64,000 bases of DNA from Caloramator mitchellensis (GTDB lineage: Bacteria > Bacillota > Clostridia > Clostridiales > Caloramatoraceae): positions 218,845 through 282,844 of the forward strand of contig NZ_LKHP01000002.1 in assembly GCF_001440545.1 (NCBI RefSeq), in the 5' to 3' direction. Positions 29,483 to 40,488 of the stretch are shown piece after piece. Made by a program: the position numbers and the translations under genes. The notes beneath the pieces were generated by a model, which saw only the letters and a list, made by a program, of their open reading frames with translations, was not told the DNA's origin and did no database searches. Position 1 is the first letter of the stretch. Each line of letters opens with the position of its first letter.

Positions 29483-30691
29483 TCATTTAAAATTCCTGCT
29501 AATGTCGAAAAAAAATATTTTTTGTAGAAGGAATGCCGAAAAGATAATTAAAATAGGCATTAATGGGTATCCATATCTTGAAAAAGTAAAATAAGGAATA
29601 TAAATTAATACAAAATATATTAATATATAAAGCAAAAAATCACTTAAAATATTCTTCCTTGAAAATAATATCCCCAAAATTCCGGTTAACATTATAAAAT
29701 TATGCACAAAAGCAACATATTTTAAACCAACTCCAAAAACATCTCTCCAGTAAAACGGCCTTGTAAATAAATATGTAGTTTTTTTAATCAAATACCAATA
29801 AACATATCGCCACCCAAATTTTTTTGATTGTGAATAAAATCTAACCCTTGTTAGATAAAGCTCATACTTGTCATTTTCAATTTCATCATCGCCAGTTTCA
29901 TATTCTATAAAATCAATACTATTGTCATAATTATAATAAGTAGCCTGAAGCATAGGATTTCCGCTTGATAATGTAAAAGGAATGAACCTATCATAAAGAT
30001 TATAATTTCTTATCCACCAAGGCATCATTATAGCGATAAAAATAACAGCAATAGCGGAACTTACCCGCAACGCAAAAGCGAAATCGATTTTCTTTTTAAT
30101 CCATACCAGAGCGATAATGATTGGAAAAAGTGCCACAACAGGTTTAAAATAAAGGCTCAGACTCCAAGCAAGACCGCTTAGAATATAATTTTTGAAACTA
30201 TAAGTTTTTGTCCCCTTAATCGCAAAATAAATGCTCAGCAAAAATAAAAACTTAAAAATGCACTCATTTAGAACCACCTGAGGCACAAAATACTCAGGAA
30301 GATACAAAATATCTATTATCAGCGCAACTATTGCAACCTTTTCATCAAAAACTTCCTTGGCAAGCAAATAAATCAAATAAGCTGAAATACCCTGAAGTAT
30401 ATCCTGAAAAATCCTAAACGCAAAAACACCATCTAAAACAGAAAAAAATCTAAAAAAAGCTGCCAATACAAAAGGTAATCCAGGCATGATATAAACAGTG
30501 TTAAAATTCTTACTTTTATAAATCAAGCTTCCCTTTTTTAAAATATAAATACCGCTTCTTATATACTTGACATCATCGTTGTTCATAGATGCAAAACTGC
30601 CAAGATAAAATTTATTCCCGTAAAGGGCAGAAATAAAGATTAAAACAGCAACAAACAAAAAAATCAATATAAATCTCTTTTTCACAACCAT
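29483..30691 (-). CDS. GT39/ArnT-like membrane glycosyltransferase
   Basis: A 402-residue integral membrane protein with about 10 helices. An acidic pair (NNDDVKYIRSG, about residues 37-47) in the first extracellular loop is the feature that binds the lipid-linked sugar in the PMT/ArnT (GT-C) fold. It would transfer sugar from undecaprenyl phosphate to an outer acceptor. It forms a compact operon with a DUF2304 protein and a GT2 polyprenyl-phosphate glycosyltransferase. The acceptor is unknown. Confidence 0.75.
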   Translation of the reverse strand: MVVKKRFILIFLFVAVLIFISALYGNKFYLGSFASMNNDDVKYIRSGIYILKKGSLIYKSKNFNTVYIMPGLPFVLAAFFRFFSVLDGVFAFRIFQDILQGISAYLIYLLAKEVFDEKVAIVALIIDILYLPEYFVPQVVLNECIFKFLFLLSIYFAIKGTKTYSFKNYILSGLAWSLSLYFKPVVALFPIIIALVWIKKKIDFAFALRVSSAIAVIFIAIMMPWWIRNYNLYDRFIPFTLSSGNPMLQATYYNYDNSIDFIEYETGDDEIENDKYELYLTRVRFYSQSKKFGWRYVYWYLIKKTTYLFTRPFYWRDVFGVGLKYVAFVHNFIMLTGILGILFSRKNILSDFLLYILIYFVLIYIPYFTFSRYGYPLMPILIIFSAFLLQKIFFFDISRNFK

Positions 30692-30699
30692 TCACCCAA

Positions 30700-30975
30700 T
30701 TAATCGTTTTTAATTTGACCAAGGTAATGTCTTAAAATCCCAACTTCCTGAACAAGCCTTATTATTTGCCTCTGAAGTTTAGAAATAATTATAAGAAGGT
30801 AAAATATAGGAAATAGGAAATAAATCAAGAAAGTATAATTTGTGTAGAAATAAGATACTATTAAAAAAATGCTACCATAGATTAAAAGCCACAAAGAAAA
30901 CTGAAGTTCGATGAACCTCTTCTTAGAAAAATAAAATATAATTGTAAAATATAGTAATATAATTATAAAAACCAT
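30700..30975 (-). CDS. DUF2304 small membrane protein
   Basis: 91 residues with two or three membrane helices and a charged C-terminal segment (QRQIIRLVQEVGILRHYLGQ). DUF2304 proteins often sit beside GT2 polyprenyl-phosphate sugar transferases, as here, and may act as their membrane partner. It lies 12 bases after the GT2 gene and 8 before the GT39-like gene. Confidence 0.7.
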   Translation of the reverse strand: MVFIIILLYFTIIFYFSKKRFIELQFSLWLLIYGSIFLIVSYFYTNYTFLIYFLFPIFYLLIIISKLQRQIIRLVQEVGILRHYLGQIKND

Positions 30976-30987
30976 ATATTCACATCC

Positions 30988-31662
30988 TTATGGCTTTAAT
31001 AAAAGCGCAAGGGTAACTTTAAGTGCATAATAAACGGACTTTACTGGAGTTATAGATGACCTTCCCTCAATCCTTTGATTCATCAAAACTGGAATTTCTG
31101 CAATCTTTAGTTTGTTTGAATTTGCATAAAGTATAGACTCAACCTCTGGATAATCGACAGGATAATAATCATAAAAAAGGTCAATAGCTCTTTTACCAAA
31201 AGCTCTAAAACCAGAAGTCGTGTCGGTAAACCTTTTACCGGTCAGAATAGAAACTAGTAGCGAAAAAAACTTAATGCCTATTCCTCTAAAAAGGCTTGAA
31301 TCAAAGCTATTTCCACCTAAAAATCTTGAACCTATCGAAAGGTCAGCATAGCTTAAAGCCTCAATTAATTTATCAATATACTCAGCCCTGTGCTGCCCAT
31401 CTCCATCAAATTGAATTGCTGCGTCATATCCATTTTCTTTTGCAAATTTAATACCAGTTTGAACTGCTCCTCCTACACCTAAATTGCATGGAAGGTCAAT
31501 AACCCTGCAGCCGCACTGCTTTGCAATCTCTGAAGTTCCATCAAAAGAACCATCATTCACAACAAGCAAATCCTTGCTCGAATAAAATCTATTCAAATCC
31601 TCAATTACCCTCTTAATATTTCTTTCTTCATTGTATGCTGGGATAATAATTAAAACCTTCAT
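30988..31662 (-). CDS. GT2 family polyprenyl-phosphate glycosyltransferase (DPM1-like)
   Basis: 224 residues, cytoplasmic GT-A fold. Signatures: IIPAYNEERNI (5-15), VVNDGSFDGT (35-44), and the metal-binding DGDGQH (about 89-94). It lacks the C-terminal membrane helices of the larger relatives. Expected product: polyprenyl-phosphate-hexose, used by the downstream GT39-like enzyme. The donor sugar is unknown. Confidence 0.85.
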   Translation of the reverse strand: MKVLIIIPAYNEERNIKRVIEDLNRFYSSKDLLVVNDGSFDGTSEIAKQCGCRVIDLPCNLGVGGAVQTGIKFAKENGYDAAIQFDGDGQHRAEYIDKLIEALSYADLSIGSRFLGGNSFDSSLFRGIGIKFFSLLVSILTGKRFTDTTSGFRAFGKRAIDLFYDYYPVDYPEVESILYANSNKLKIAEIPVLMNQRIEGRSSITPVKSVYYALKVTLALLLKP

Positions 31663-31699
31663 AACATCACCAAATCTATTTTTCCCAAAAAGCCCAAAA

Positions 31700-33351
<1,652 letters not shown>

Positions 33352-33358
33352 CTATGAT

Positions 33359-33387
33359 ATTTTACAGCAAATTTTTCAAATTATCAA
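33359..33387 (-). promoter_or_regulatory. sigma-A promoter of pyrG
   Basis: On the minus strand TTGATA (33382-33387), a 17-base spacer and TAAAAT (33359-33364). The predicted leader is about 25 nt. Confidence 0.65.
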
Positions 33388-33410
33388 CTGCTATTAATTA
33401 ATTTTTTATA

Positions 33411-33442
33411 AAAATTAAAAGGGTAGACAACCCACCCCTTTA
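33411..33442 (-). terminator. terminator after the metallo-hydrolase gene
   Basis: AAAGGGG/CCCTTTT arms with an inner GGGT/ACCC pair, just past the stop and followed by TTTTAATTTTT on the minus strand. Confidence 0.65.
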
Positions 33443-33445
33443 AAA

Positions 33446-34087
33446 TTATCTGTAATTCAAAACAACGACTCTTAAATCCTCTCTTGCTAAATCTTCCTGC
33501 TTAATTTCAATTACTTGACCCTTTAGTATTTCAACATTTTCAAAATATGCAGTGAAATTATCAACTGGGTCTAAATTGAATTTTAAAACATCGGTTTTAA
33601 AATGCATTGGAATAACAATTTTAGGCCTTAAAATGGAAACAATTTCTTTAGCCTTCTCTGCATCAAGAGTATAAATACCGCCAACAGGGATCAGAAGAAT
33701 ATCTACCTTGGAAATCATTTCAACCTGTGCTGGAGTTAAAATATGCCCTAAATCTCCTAAGTGGCAAATCCTCATCCCATCAGTTTCGAATACATAAACT
33801 ATGTTGTCTCCTCTTTTCTTTCCGCCTTCCTCATCGTGATATGTATGAACTCCAGTTATGTTTATATCCTTCACATAAAAATTACCCACTTTGTTTACAA
33901 CTTCAAAATTCCCCTTAACGCAGTCAACAAAATTATGGTCAAAATGCTGGTGGCTCATAGTAACTATATCCGTTTCAACCTGTGGTAGATGATAACCAAC
34001 ATTATCATCAAAAGGGTCAGTCAAAATTCTTATTCCCTTTGAATTTGTTATTTTAAAACACGAATGACCAAGCCACTTAATACGCAT
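33446..34087 (-). CDS. metallo-beta-lactamase-fold hydrolase (UPF0173 type)
   Basis: 213 residues, start MRIKWLGHSCFKI with GAGGAGGGG upstream. The metal motif SHQHFDHN and further His/Asp ligands (GVHTYHDEEGG, HLGDLGH, IPMHF) indicate a two-metal hydrolase. UPF0173 proteins have unknown substrates. It may be co-transcribed with the sigma-54 activator gene upstream. Confidence 0.85.
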   Translation of the reverse strand: MRIKWLGHSCFKITNSKGIRILTDPFDDNVGYHLPQVETDIVTMSHQHFDHNFVDCVKGNFEVVNKVGNFYVKDINITGVHTYHDEEGGKKRGDNIVYVFETDGMRICHLGDLGHILTPAQVEMISKVDILLIPVGGIYTLDAEKAKEIVSILRPKIVIPMHFKTDVLKFNLDPVDNFTAYFENVEILKGQVIEIKQEDLAREDLRVVVLNYR

Positions 34088-34192
34088 AAAACCCCTCCTC
34101 AATAAATTCTTAAAATATATATATACCTATGTGCAGAAAATAATACTAAAATTTATATATTCCTTATTTTGATATTTTTTCTACAAAATTAT

Positions 34193-35095
34193 TCACAAGC
34201 CATATTTTTTTATTTTATATTGCAGCGTCTGCCTCGGAATCTTTAAATATTTTGCTGCATTTGAAATATTATAATCGTTTAAAGATAATGCTTCGGCTAT
34301 TTTGCTCTTTTCAAACTCCTCAATCATTTCGGCAAGACCTTTTTCGTTAACGATCAAATGCTCTGGAACATCTTCAATAGTGATAACTCCTCCATCTTTA
34401 AAATTCATAACCGACTCTAAAACATTTTTAAGCTCCCTTATATTGCCCGGCCAATCATATCTATAAAATATTTCTACAACCTCATTGCTAATTCCTTTAA
34501 CATGTTTTTTGAATTTTTCGTTATAATATTTTATAAAATACTCACAAAGTTCCTTTATGTCTTCTTTTCTGTCCTTAAGCTCGGGAAGTTTTAAATAAAA
34601 CACATTTAATCTATAAAATAAATCCCTTCTCAAAAAACCTTTATTTACGCACTCAAACGGCTCTGTATTTACAGATGCAATAACCCTTACATCAACCTTA
34701 ATTTCAGTTAAGCCTCCTATTCTTCTAACCATCCCATCTTCCAAAACCCTTAAAATTTTTCCTTGAAGCTCAATTGGCATGGAATTCAACTCGTCAAGAT
34801 AAATAATTCCATCATCGGCAACCTCAAACAGCCCCTTCTTATCTGTAGCCTCAGTAAATGCTCCTTTTGTAGTTCCAAACAAAATGCTCTCCAAAAGATT
34901 AGCAGGAACAGCTGCACAATTTTGAACGACCAGCGGCCTATTTCTTCTATTGCCTACTTTATGAATATAATCCACCAAAACCTCTTTTCCCGTTCCTGTC
35001 TCTCCATATATTAAAATAGGCGAATCCGAATTTGCGATTTTCTCAGCATACTCCTTAATTTTTATTGTCTCTTTACTTTTCCCTACAAACTCCAT
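34193..35095 (-). CDS. sigma-54 interaction domain transcriptional activator without sensor domain
   Basis: An AAA+ enhancer-binding protein of 301 residues with no N-terminal regulatory domain, like PspF. Walker A GETGTGKE, Walker B IIYLDEL, the arginine finger region FLRRDLFYRLNV and a C-terminal Fis-type helix-turn-helix (NISNAAKYLKIPRQTLQYKI) are visible. The sigma-54-contacting loop reads GAFTEA rather than GAFTGA, an unusual change at a critical position. It closely resembles RocR-type central domains. The start at 35095 has AGGGG at 8-nt spacing; two upstream in-frame starts sit too close to it. Confidence 0.85.
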   Translation of the reverse strand: MEFVGKSKETIKIKEYAEKIANSDSPILIYGETGTGKEVLVDYIHKVGNRRNRPLVVQNCAAVPANLLESILFGTTKGAFTEATDKKGLFEVADDGIIYLDELNSMPIELQGKILRVLEDGMVRRIGGLTEIKVDVRVIASVNTEPFECVNKGFLRRDLFYRLNVFYLKLPELKDRKEDIKELCEYFIKYYNEKFKKHVKGISNEVVEIFYRYDWPGNIRELKNVLESVMNFKDGGVITIEDVPEHLIVNEKGLAEMIEEFEKSKIAEALSLNDYNISNAAKYLKIPRQTLQYKIKKYGL

Positions 35096-35104
35096 TTTCA
35101 TCAC

Positions 35105-35497
35105 CCCTGTTTGTAGTTATAATACCACAACCTGGGGACGGTTCTCAATTTATTTCTATCTGCAAAAATTTTATCCCATGGGGACGGTTCTCAAATTATT
35201 CTTGTTTTTGAAAATTTAGACAATCTATTTATAGACCTAATCTTAATTTTTCAATCACATTTATATTGATTAATTTTTTTAAGGGGTCTCCCTAATTAAA
35301 AACATTTGGTTGCAACTATATATATTTAAACTACATTTTTACTTATTATTTTAGTAAAGTAAAAATAATAACAAGATGACTTGTCCTAATTATTGTCGAG
35401 TTAAATAAATTGAGAACCGTCCCTAGGAATTTGTCCTAATTGTCGTAGAGTTGATTAAATTGAGAACCGTCCCCAATAAAAAAAGGGTGAAGGCCCT
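35105..35497. repeat. intergenic REP island 2 (two forward, two inverted copies)
   Basis: A 393-bp gap made largely of REP copies: forward GGGGACGGTTCTCAATT at 35134 and a near-identical copy at 35180 (CAAATT variant); inverted copies end at 35423 and 35474. Tails ending in AATTTAGACAA or AATTAGGACAA follow each core. Between the pairs is AT-rich DNA with no ORF. The layout matches island 1 at 16358-16581. It ends in the terminator of the DUF1934 gene. Confidence 0.9.
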
Positions 35498-35499
35498 TT
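35476..35499 (-). terminator. terminator after the DUF1934 gene
   Basis: AAAGGG/CCCTTT stem with a 6-nt loop and a TTTTTTTATT tail on the minus strand, immediately beside an inverted REP copy. Confidence 0.65.
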
Positions 35500-35923
35500 A
35501 GTTTTTAGGTAGGTTGATGTTTAGTTCGAGGGAGTTGTCGATAAAGCCATCGCCGTTGCTGTTGATTTCGTATTCGAGTTTTACGTTGCCGCCGTTTTCG
35601 TCGACGTTGACCTGGACAGTTCGGGGTCTTATTGTAATGTTCAATACTCCAAATTGGGTGGTGTAAAAGCTAACAACGCTCTGACCACGTTTGAATACAA
35701 GGTCGGAGTTGGTCGTGCCTCTTCTTATTATGCTTACCTTATCCTTTTCAAGCATAAGAGTTGTTCGTGTCCCTTCAAGTCCTGAAAGTTCCGATTCATC
35801 GTATTCAGCTATATATTTATCGTCATTTTTGTAAAATTCGCCTTCAGTAATAAGCTCTATCACTTCTTTTTCTCCATCTATCTTTTGCACATTTTTTACT
35901 GAAATCAATGCTTTTTTCTTCAT
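35498..35923 (-). CDS. DUF1934 beta-barrel protein (YwiB family)
   Basis: 141 residues, mostly beta strands: KKALISVKNVQ, TEGEFYKNDDKYIAEYDESEL, TQFGVLNI and a C-terminal DGFIDNSLELNI. This is the DUF1934/YwiB pattern, a calycin-like small barrel of unknown role often found near argS or murI in clostridia. It lies 19 bases downstream of murI. Confidence 0.82.
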   Translation of the reverse strand: MKKKALISVKNVQKIDGEKEVIELITEGEFYKNDDKYIAEYDESELSGLEGTRTTLMLEKDKVSIIRRGTTNSDLVFKRGQSVVSFYTTQFGVLNITIRPRTVQVNVDENGGNVKLEYEINSNGDGFIDNSLELNINLPKN

Positions 35924-35942
35924 ATTTTCATCCCCTTGGGCT

Positions 35943-36755
35943 TTAGAATTTTTCTATATCAATCTTTCTTATGTTTATTATATCATGTTCTAAAAAGTTT
36001 CCGCCTACTCTTTTAAATTTATCTGGATTGTCGCTGACATAATATTCATATTCGGCGCTGTTATCGATAGTATTTTCGATACAATTTTCATTCAATATTC
36101 TTTTTAACTCAAGTGCCGTTTCCCTGGCTGGATTAATTAGTTTAACTTTATGTTCCAAAACATCATCCACAACCTTTGTAAGCAGCGGATAGTGAGTGCA
36201 TCCCATAACAAGGGCATCTATTTGCTTCTCTTTTAATTGGCTTAAATACTCTTCAGCCACCATATAAGAAACCTTTGTATTCGCCCATCCTTCCTCCACA
36301 ATTGGAACAAATAATGGACATGGATATGCATAAATCTTAGCATCTGGCAAAAGCTTTATAATTGCTTTTTCATAGGCTCTGCTGTTTACAGTCCCTTCCG
36401 TCCCTATTATTCCAATCCTTTTATTTTTCGATGCCTTTGCTGCAGCATTTGCGCCCGGCTTTATAACCCCTATTACGGGAATTTCAAAAGCATTTTGCAA
36501 TTCATCTAAACTAAATGCCGATGCGGTATTGCATGCAACAACTATTGCCTTTACATTCTTCGTCAATAAAAACCTCGTGTTCTGCTTTGCAAATCTTGTA
36601 ACAGTTTCTGCTGACTTTGAACCATAGGGCACTCTTGCAGTATCACCAAAATAAACTATATTTTCGTTAGGCAATGTATCCATAATTTCTTTTACAACAG
36701 TTAATCCACCTATTCCTGAATCAAACACCCCTATAGGTCGTGTATCCAATTTCAT
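35943..36755 (-). CDS. murI: glutamate racemase
   Basis: Makes D-glutamate for peptidoglycan. The 270-residue protein has GVFDSGIGGLTV (9-20), the two catalytic cysteines in VACNTASA and MGCTHYP, and the usual length. Confidence 0.96.
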   Translation of the reverse strand: MKLDTRPIGVFDSGIGGLTVVKEIMDTLPNENIVYFGDTARVPYGSKSAETVTRFAKQNTRFLLTKNVKAIVVACNTASAFSLDELQNAFEIPVIGVIKPGANAAAKASKNKRIGIIGTEGTVNSRAYEKAIIKLLPDAKIYAYPCPLFVPIVEEGWANTKVSYMVAEEYLSQLKEKQIDALVMGCTHYPLLTKVVDDVLEHKVKLINPARETALELKRILNENCIENTIDNSAEYEYYVSDNPDKFKRVGGNFLEHDIINIRKIDIEKF

Positions 36756-36863
36756 CCCCTGCCTTTTCTACTGCTATATAATAATTATATTTATATTATA
36801 CATTTTTAATCCTCAAAAGTTAACTTAAGTAATTTTAAATCAACTGATATATTTTGTAAAGCA

Positions 36864-36895
36864 AAAAATATATGGGTGCAAATAGCACCCATATA
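36864..36895 (-). terminator. terminator after the SASP gene
   Basis: Perfect 11-bp stem TATATGGGTGC/GCACCCATATA with a 5-nt loop and TTTTTT tail on the minus strand. Confidence 0.9.
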
Positions 36896-37078
36896 CTATC
36901 TATGATTCTGTTCTTCTGCCATTCTTGATGCATACCTAATTGCTGCTGCAACCAAATTACCACATTCTCTTGAAGGAACTCCACCCCAGCCTTCTCTTCT
37001 TACGATGTCATCAACGCCAAGCTCTTTTGCAAGCTCATACTTTAAAGCATCAGACATAATTCCATGCCTTCTGCTCAT
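36896..37078 (-). CDS. alpha/beta-type small acid-soluble spore protein
   Basis: 60 residues that coat and protect spore DNA. The core family segments are visible: ALKYELAKELGV near the site cut by the germination protease, and GWGGVPSRECGNLVAAAI. It is at the short end of the family. A GGGGGGAT-type ribosome binding site precedes the ATG. Upstream on the minus strand, GGGGATAATA resembles a sigma-F/G minus-10 element, but its spacing to a GCATG element is not ideal. Confidence 0.93.
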   Translation of the reverse strand: MSRRHGIMSDALKYELAKELGVDDIVRREGWGGVPSRECGNLVAAAIRYASRMAEEQNHR

Positions 37079-37162
37079 TTCAATCCCCCCTGTTTCGTTC
37101 CTTACTTATATTATCCCCCGAAATTGTAATTGCAATCATGCAAATAATAACATTACTGTAAG

Positions 37163-38518
37163 CTACATAGTCAATTCCCCATTTGGAGTATCTATAAGCT
37201 TTAATATTCTTTCCTCGGTTCCATCCATTGCATTTATATAAACTATGTATTTCTCTCCTTTATATTCACCATAAAACTCATAACAGAACACTTCCTTCAT
37301 AGACTCCATAGGAATAATAGAAAGTCTTACATTTTTTATAGCAAGCTTTGTTGAAACATTGCTCCTTGCCTCATCAACCGAAATCCTTGGCTTTTGAATA
37401 TCCCTTTTTGTATGTGCAATCATATAATGCTGTGCTTCAATACCCACAATATCTCCATTATCAAGAGCGATTTTCAATTTTATCTGGTCAGGGTAAATAA
37501 CAACCTTATCCTGAACATACACATAGTTAATTACAGCAACATTATCATATTTTAGAGCATACGTAGGAATCATGGATTTATAGCCATGTTTTTCTAAAAA
37601 TTTTATACCTATATCGACTGCCTTTTTTATTTTTATTGTTTCCTTCCCAACGCTTCTTGAATCAAGCATATAAACAAGATGTCCGCCATTTTTACTAATA
37701 TCTATATTTATATCTCCATCTTTTCTTCCTCTAACCTTAACAGAAAGAGCATATGTTGGGACCTTATCGCTTGTTTTGTCGCTATACTGCGAAATTGAAG
37801 CTACTCTTTCTTTTCCAATAATATCTGCTGCTATTTTCTTAGCCTCATCAAGGCTTACTTCCTTCTCCTTTAAAACCCTAGGCTTAATATTTAACACATT
37901 TTCAGCAAAAGGACCATCGTAAATAAGCGTAGGATATTCCTGAAGCTCCTTTGCAATCCTCTCAAATTTCACATCTACAGTTTCAGCAAGATTCCTATTA
38001 AACGTGGATGAACCCTGGTCCTTAATTTCAGTCCAGTCGATATTTCCAGCGCTTATTTCTCTTTCAAGTTCATGAAGCTGAACATTTAGGTATCCAGCAA
38101 AATCCGTAAGCTTTTCAACAGTATTCATGTCTGCTTCAGTCAAACTTTGCCCTGAGTTTACAGTCTTTAATAAAGAATAACAAAAATCACCAACCTGAGT
38201 TAAGAACTTTGTAGTCTGGCCTATTGCCTGGTGAGAAATTGGGAGAGAATTTAATTTATCCTGAGCAATACTTGCCTGCCTCCATATATCCCCAAACAAT
38301 ATAAGAGCCTGTTTGGGCGTTGCAGTGACCTGGGCTTTCGATAGGGATACCTGAATACCATCGACATTTGAAATCAAATCGTATAAACTTCTTTGATATT
38401 GTGCCTGCAGATAATTTCTATATTCCTTTCTATCGAGATAAAGCAAAAAACTATATGTAGATGTTCCAACAACTATTATAGAAACTACGATTGCAAGAAA
38501 AGACCTTTTATTAAACAT
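37163..38518 (-). CDS. ypeB: germination protein YpeB
   Basis: 451 residues: an N-terminal membrane helix (about 5-27), a coiled-coil-like helical region and C-terminal PepSY-type repeats (VSLDEAKKIAADIIGKERV, SVDEARSNVSTK). YpeB is needed for stable localisation of the cortex-lytic enzyme SleB, encoded 11 bases upstream in the same operon. It works in the spore inner membrane and cortex region. Confidence 0.93.
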   Translation of the reverse strand: MFNKRSFLAIVVSIIVVGTSTYSFLLYLDRKEYRNYLQAQYQRSLYDLISNVDGIQVSLSKAQVTATPKQALILFGDIWRQASIAQDKLNSLPISHQAIGQTTKFLTQVGDFCYSLLKTVNSGQSLTEADMNTVEKLTDFAGYLNVQLHELEREISAGNIDWTEIKDQGSSTFNRNLAETVDVKFERIAKELQEYPTLIYDGPFAENVLNIKPRVLKEKEVSLDEAKKIAADIIGKERVASISQYSDKTSDKVPTYALSVKVRGRKDGDINIDISKNGGHLVYMLDSRSVGKETIKIKKAVDIGIKFLEKHGYKSMIPTYALKYDNVAVINYVYVQDKVVIYPDQIKLKIALDNGDIVGIEAQHYMIAHTKRDIQKPRISVDEARSNVSTKLAIKNVRLSIIPMESMKEVFCYEFYGEYKGEKYIVYINAMDGTEERILKLIDTPNGELTM

Positions 38519-38529
38519 ACCTGCACCTC

Positions 38530-39210
38530 CTATTTACAAAATACGTGTTTACCTATCTTTTTTATAATTGGCCTAGACCAAATCCACTTATTTGTCGTCT
38601 TAGCAGGGTTATAATAATATATCGCCCCACCTGACGGGTCCCAACCATTTAAAGCATCATTAGCCGCCTTTTGTGGCATTGGCTCCAATTTTGCATTTAT
38701 TTGCCCATCTGCAATAGCAGTAAAAGCACCTGGCTGATAAATTACACCTGCGATAGTCTTAGGAAATCTTGGGTCCCTTGTTCTGTTAACTATTACAGCC
38801 CCAATCGCAACCTGCCCAATATATGGCTCGCCTCTTCCTTCACCGTTTATAATTCTTCCTAAAAGGCTTACATCAGACCTTTGTATTTTATTTCCCCTTG
38901 AAGCAGTATTATTGGATGTGCTTATTCCCAAGGCATTTAAAGTAGCTGAACCAACTACTCCATCCACCTTTAAACCTCTTGCCTTTTGAAACTTTATTAC
39001 TGCCTCCTTTGTATCACTTCCAAAGTAATTATCAGGCGTTCCCTTAAAATACCCAAGGCTTTTTAATTTTGTTTCAATCTTACTAACCATATCACCCTTT
39101 GAACCCAATTTATATGCAGCTGCTGAAACAGATGAATTATATTGAATTAAAATTTGAATAATAAAAAATACTATTAAAAGCGGAAGAACCATTTGAACTA
39201 CCCTCTTCAT
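38530..39210 (-). CDS. sleB: spore cortex-lytic enzyme SleB
   Basis: 226 residues: signal peptide (about 1-31), a peptidoglycan-binding domain (about 35-95, GSKGDMVSKIETKLKSLGYF) and a C-terminal hydrolase_2 lytic transglycosylase domain with the catalytic glutamate in IINGEGRGEPYIGQVAIGAV. Degrades muramic-delta-lactam cortex during germination. Operon with ypeB. Confidence 0.95.
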   Translation of the reverse strand: MKRVVQMVLPLLIVFFIIQILIQYNSSVSAAAYKLGSKGDMVSKIETKLKSLGYFKGTPDNYFGSDTKEAVIKFQKARGLKVDGVVGSATLNALGISTSNNTASRGNKIQRSDVSLLGRIINGEGRGEPYIGQVAIGAVIVNRTRDPRFPKTIAGVIYQPGAFTAIADGQINAKLEPMPQKAANDALNGWDPSGGAIYYYNPAKTTNKWIWSRPIIKKIGKHVFCK

Positions 39211-39286
39211 ATTATCCCTCCAGACAACAATTCTAATAGATATTTTTTACATAATTTTCAATAATATGTATGGTTTTAAAGATTTT

Positions 39287-39315
39287 TTGAAATATATGTT
39301 AAGCTATTGTAATAA
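39287..39315 (+). promoter_or_regulatory. candidate sigma-A promoter of the UgtP-like gene
   Basis: TTGAAA (39287-39292), a 17-base spacer and TAATAA (39310-39315), about 48 bases upstream of the start codon. Confidence 0.45.
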
Positions 39316-39362
39316 CGAATGACTAAATCAAAAAAAGGTTATATAATGACTTTGAGGTGATA

Positions 39363-40478
39363 ATGATGAAAATACTTGCCCTAACCGTTTCAGCGGGAAA
39401 AGGCCATCAAAAAGCAGCCGAAGCATTAAAAAAATACTATGCCGAGAACAATCCAAATATTGAATTTGAGATAGTAGATACCCTGAAATATATAAATCCA
39501 ATTGTTGATAAACTAATAGTTGGCGGATATTTAAAATCCCTCAAAAAAACCCCTAAGCTATACGGAAAACTTTATTATTTTTCCGAAAACGAGGATGCTG
39601 TTTCAGCCATTTCCAATCTAATTCACGATATATTTTCAATTAAATTTAAAAGCCTATTGGAGGAAATAAACCCTGATTTAGTTCTATGCACTCATCCGTT
39701 CCCCATTGAGATAATGTCTATACTAAAAAAGAAGGGTAAAACAGAAATAAAAACAGCCGCAATCCTAACCGATTATGCACCACATCCATTTTGGTTTCAG
39801 GATTATATTGATGCCTATATAATACCCCACGAGGATTTCATAGACGACCTTATAAACCTTGGAGTCCCAAGCGAATCTATTCATCCACTTGGAATACCCA
39901 TTTGCAACGACTTTGCTCAAGCAATTGAAAAGAATAAGGCGAGGGATTTGCTCGGGCTTGAAGACAAAACCACCATCCTTATTATGGGAGGTGGACTTGG
40001 TATAGGAAATATTAAAAGCGTTTTTGAATCATTGATATATAGCACCCTAGACATTCAAATAATAGCAGTTGCAGGATACAACGCAAGGCTCAAAAATCAG
40101 CTGCTAAACTTATCAAATATATGCAATAAGAAAACAAAGATATTCGGATATACAGATGAAATAAACTTACTTATGTCAGCTTCAGATTTAATAATAACAA
40201 AACCTGGTGGCCTTACAATTACAGAAGCTCTAATTAAAAATTTACCAATGTTATTAATATCGCCAATTCCTGGGCAGGAAGAAAAAAACGCAGAATACCT
40301 CTTAAATTGCGGAATTGCTGCTTATTCAAAAAGACCTGAAAACATTACAATAACACTAAAGCAACTTTTAGGAAGCTCCAAACGGTTGACCCACATGAAA
40401 GAAATGGCAAGTGAAAAAGCAAAACCAAATGCTGTTGAAGATATTGCAAAATTATTGATTGATTTATCAAGCCGCTAG
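39363..40478 (+). CDS. MGDG synthase / UgtP-like diacylglycerol glycosyltransferase (GT28)
   Basis: About 371 residues of the MurG/UgtP family that adds sugar from UDP-sugars to diacylglycerol to make membrane glycolipids. The N-terminal ALTVSAGKGHQKAAEAL is the MGDG-synthase signature; GGGLGIGNI and TKPGGLTITEAL belong to the nucleotide-sugar site of the GT-B fold. It is one of few plus-strand genes in this half of the window. ATG 39363 or 39366 both fit the GAGGTG ribosome binding site. Confidence 0.88.
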   Translation: MMKILALTVSAGKGHQKAAEALKKYYAENNPNIEFEIVDTLKYINPIVDKLIVGGYLKSLKKTPKLYGKLYYFSENEDAVSAISNLIHDIFSIKFKSLLEEINPDLVLCTHPFPIEIMSILKKKGKTEIKTAAILTDYAPHPFWFQDYIDAYIIPHEDFIDDLINLGVPSESIHPLGIPICNDFAQAIEKNKARDLLGLEDKTTILIMGGGLGIGNIKSVFESLIYSTLDIQIIAVAGYNARLKNQLLNLSNICNKKTKIFGYTDEINLLMSASDLIITKPGGLTITEALIKNLPMLLISPIPGQEEKNAEYLLNCGIAAYSKRPENITITLKQLLGSSKRLTHMKEMASEKAKPNAVEDIAKLLIDLSSR

Positions 40479-40488
40479 CAAAATTCAA

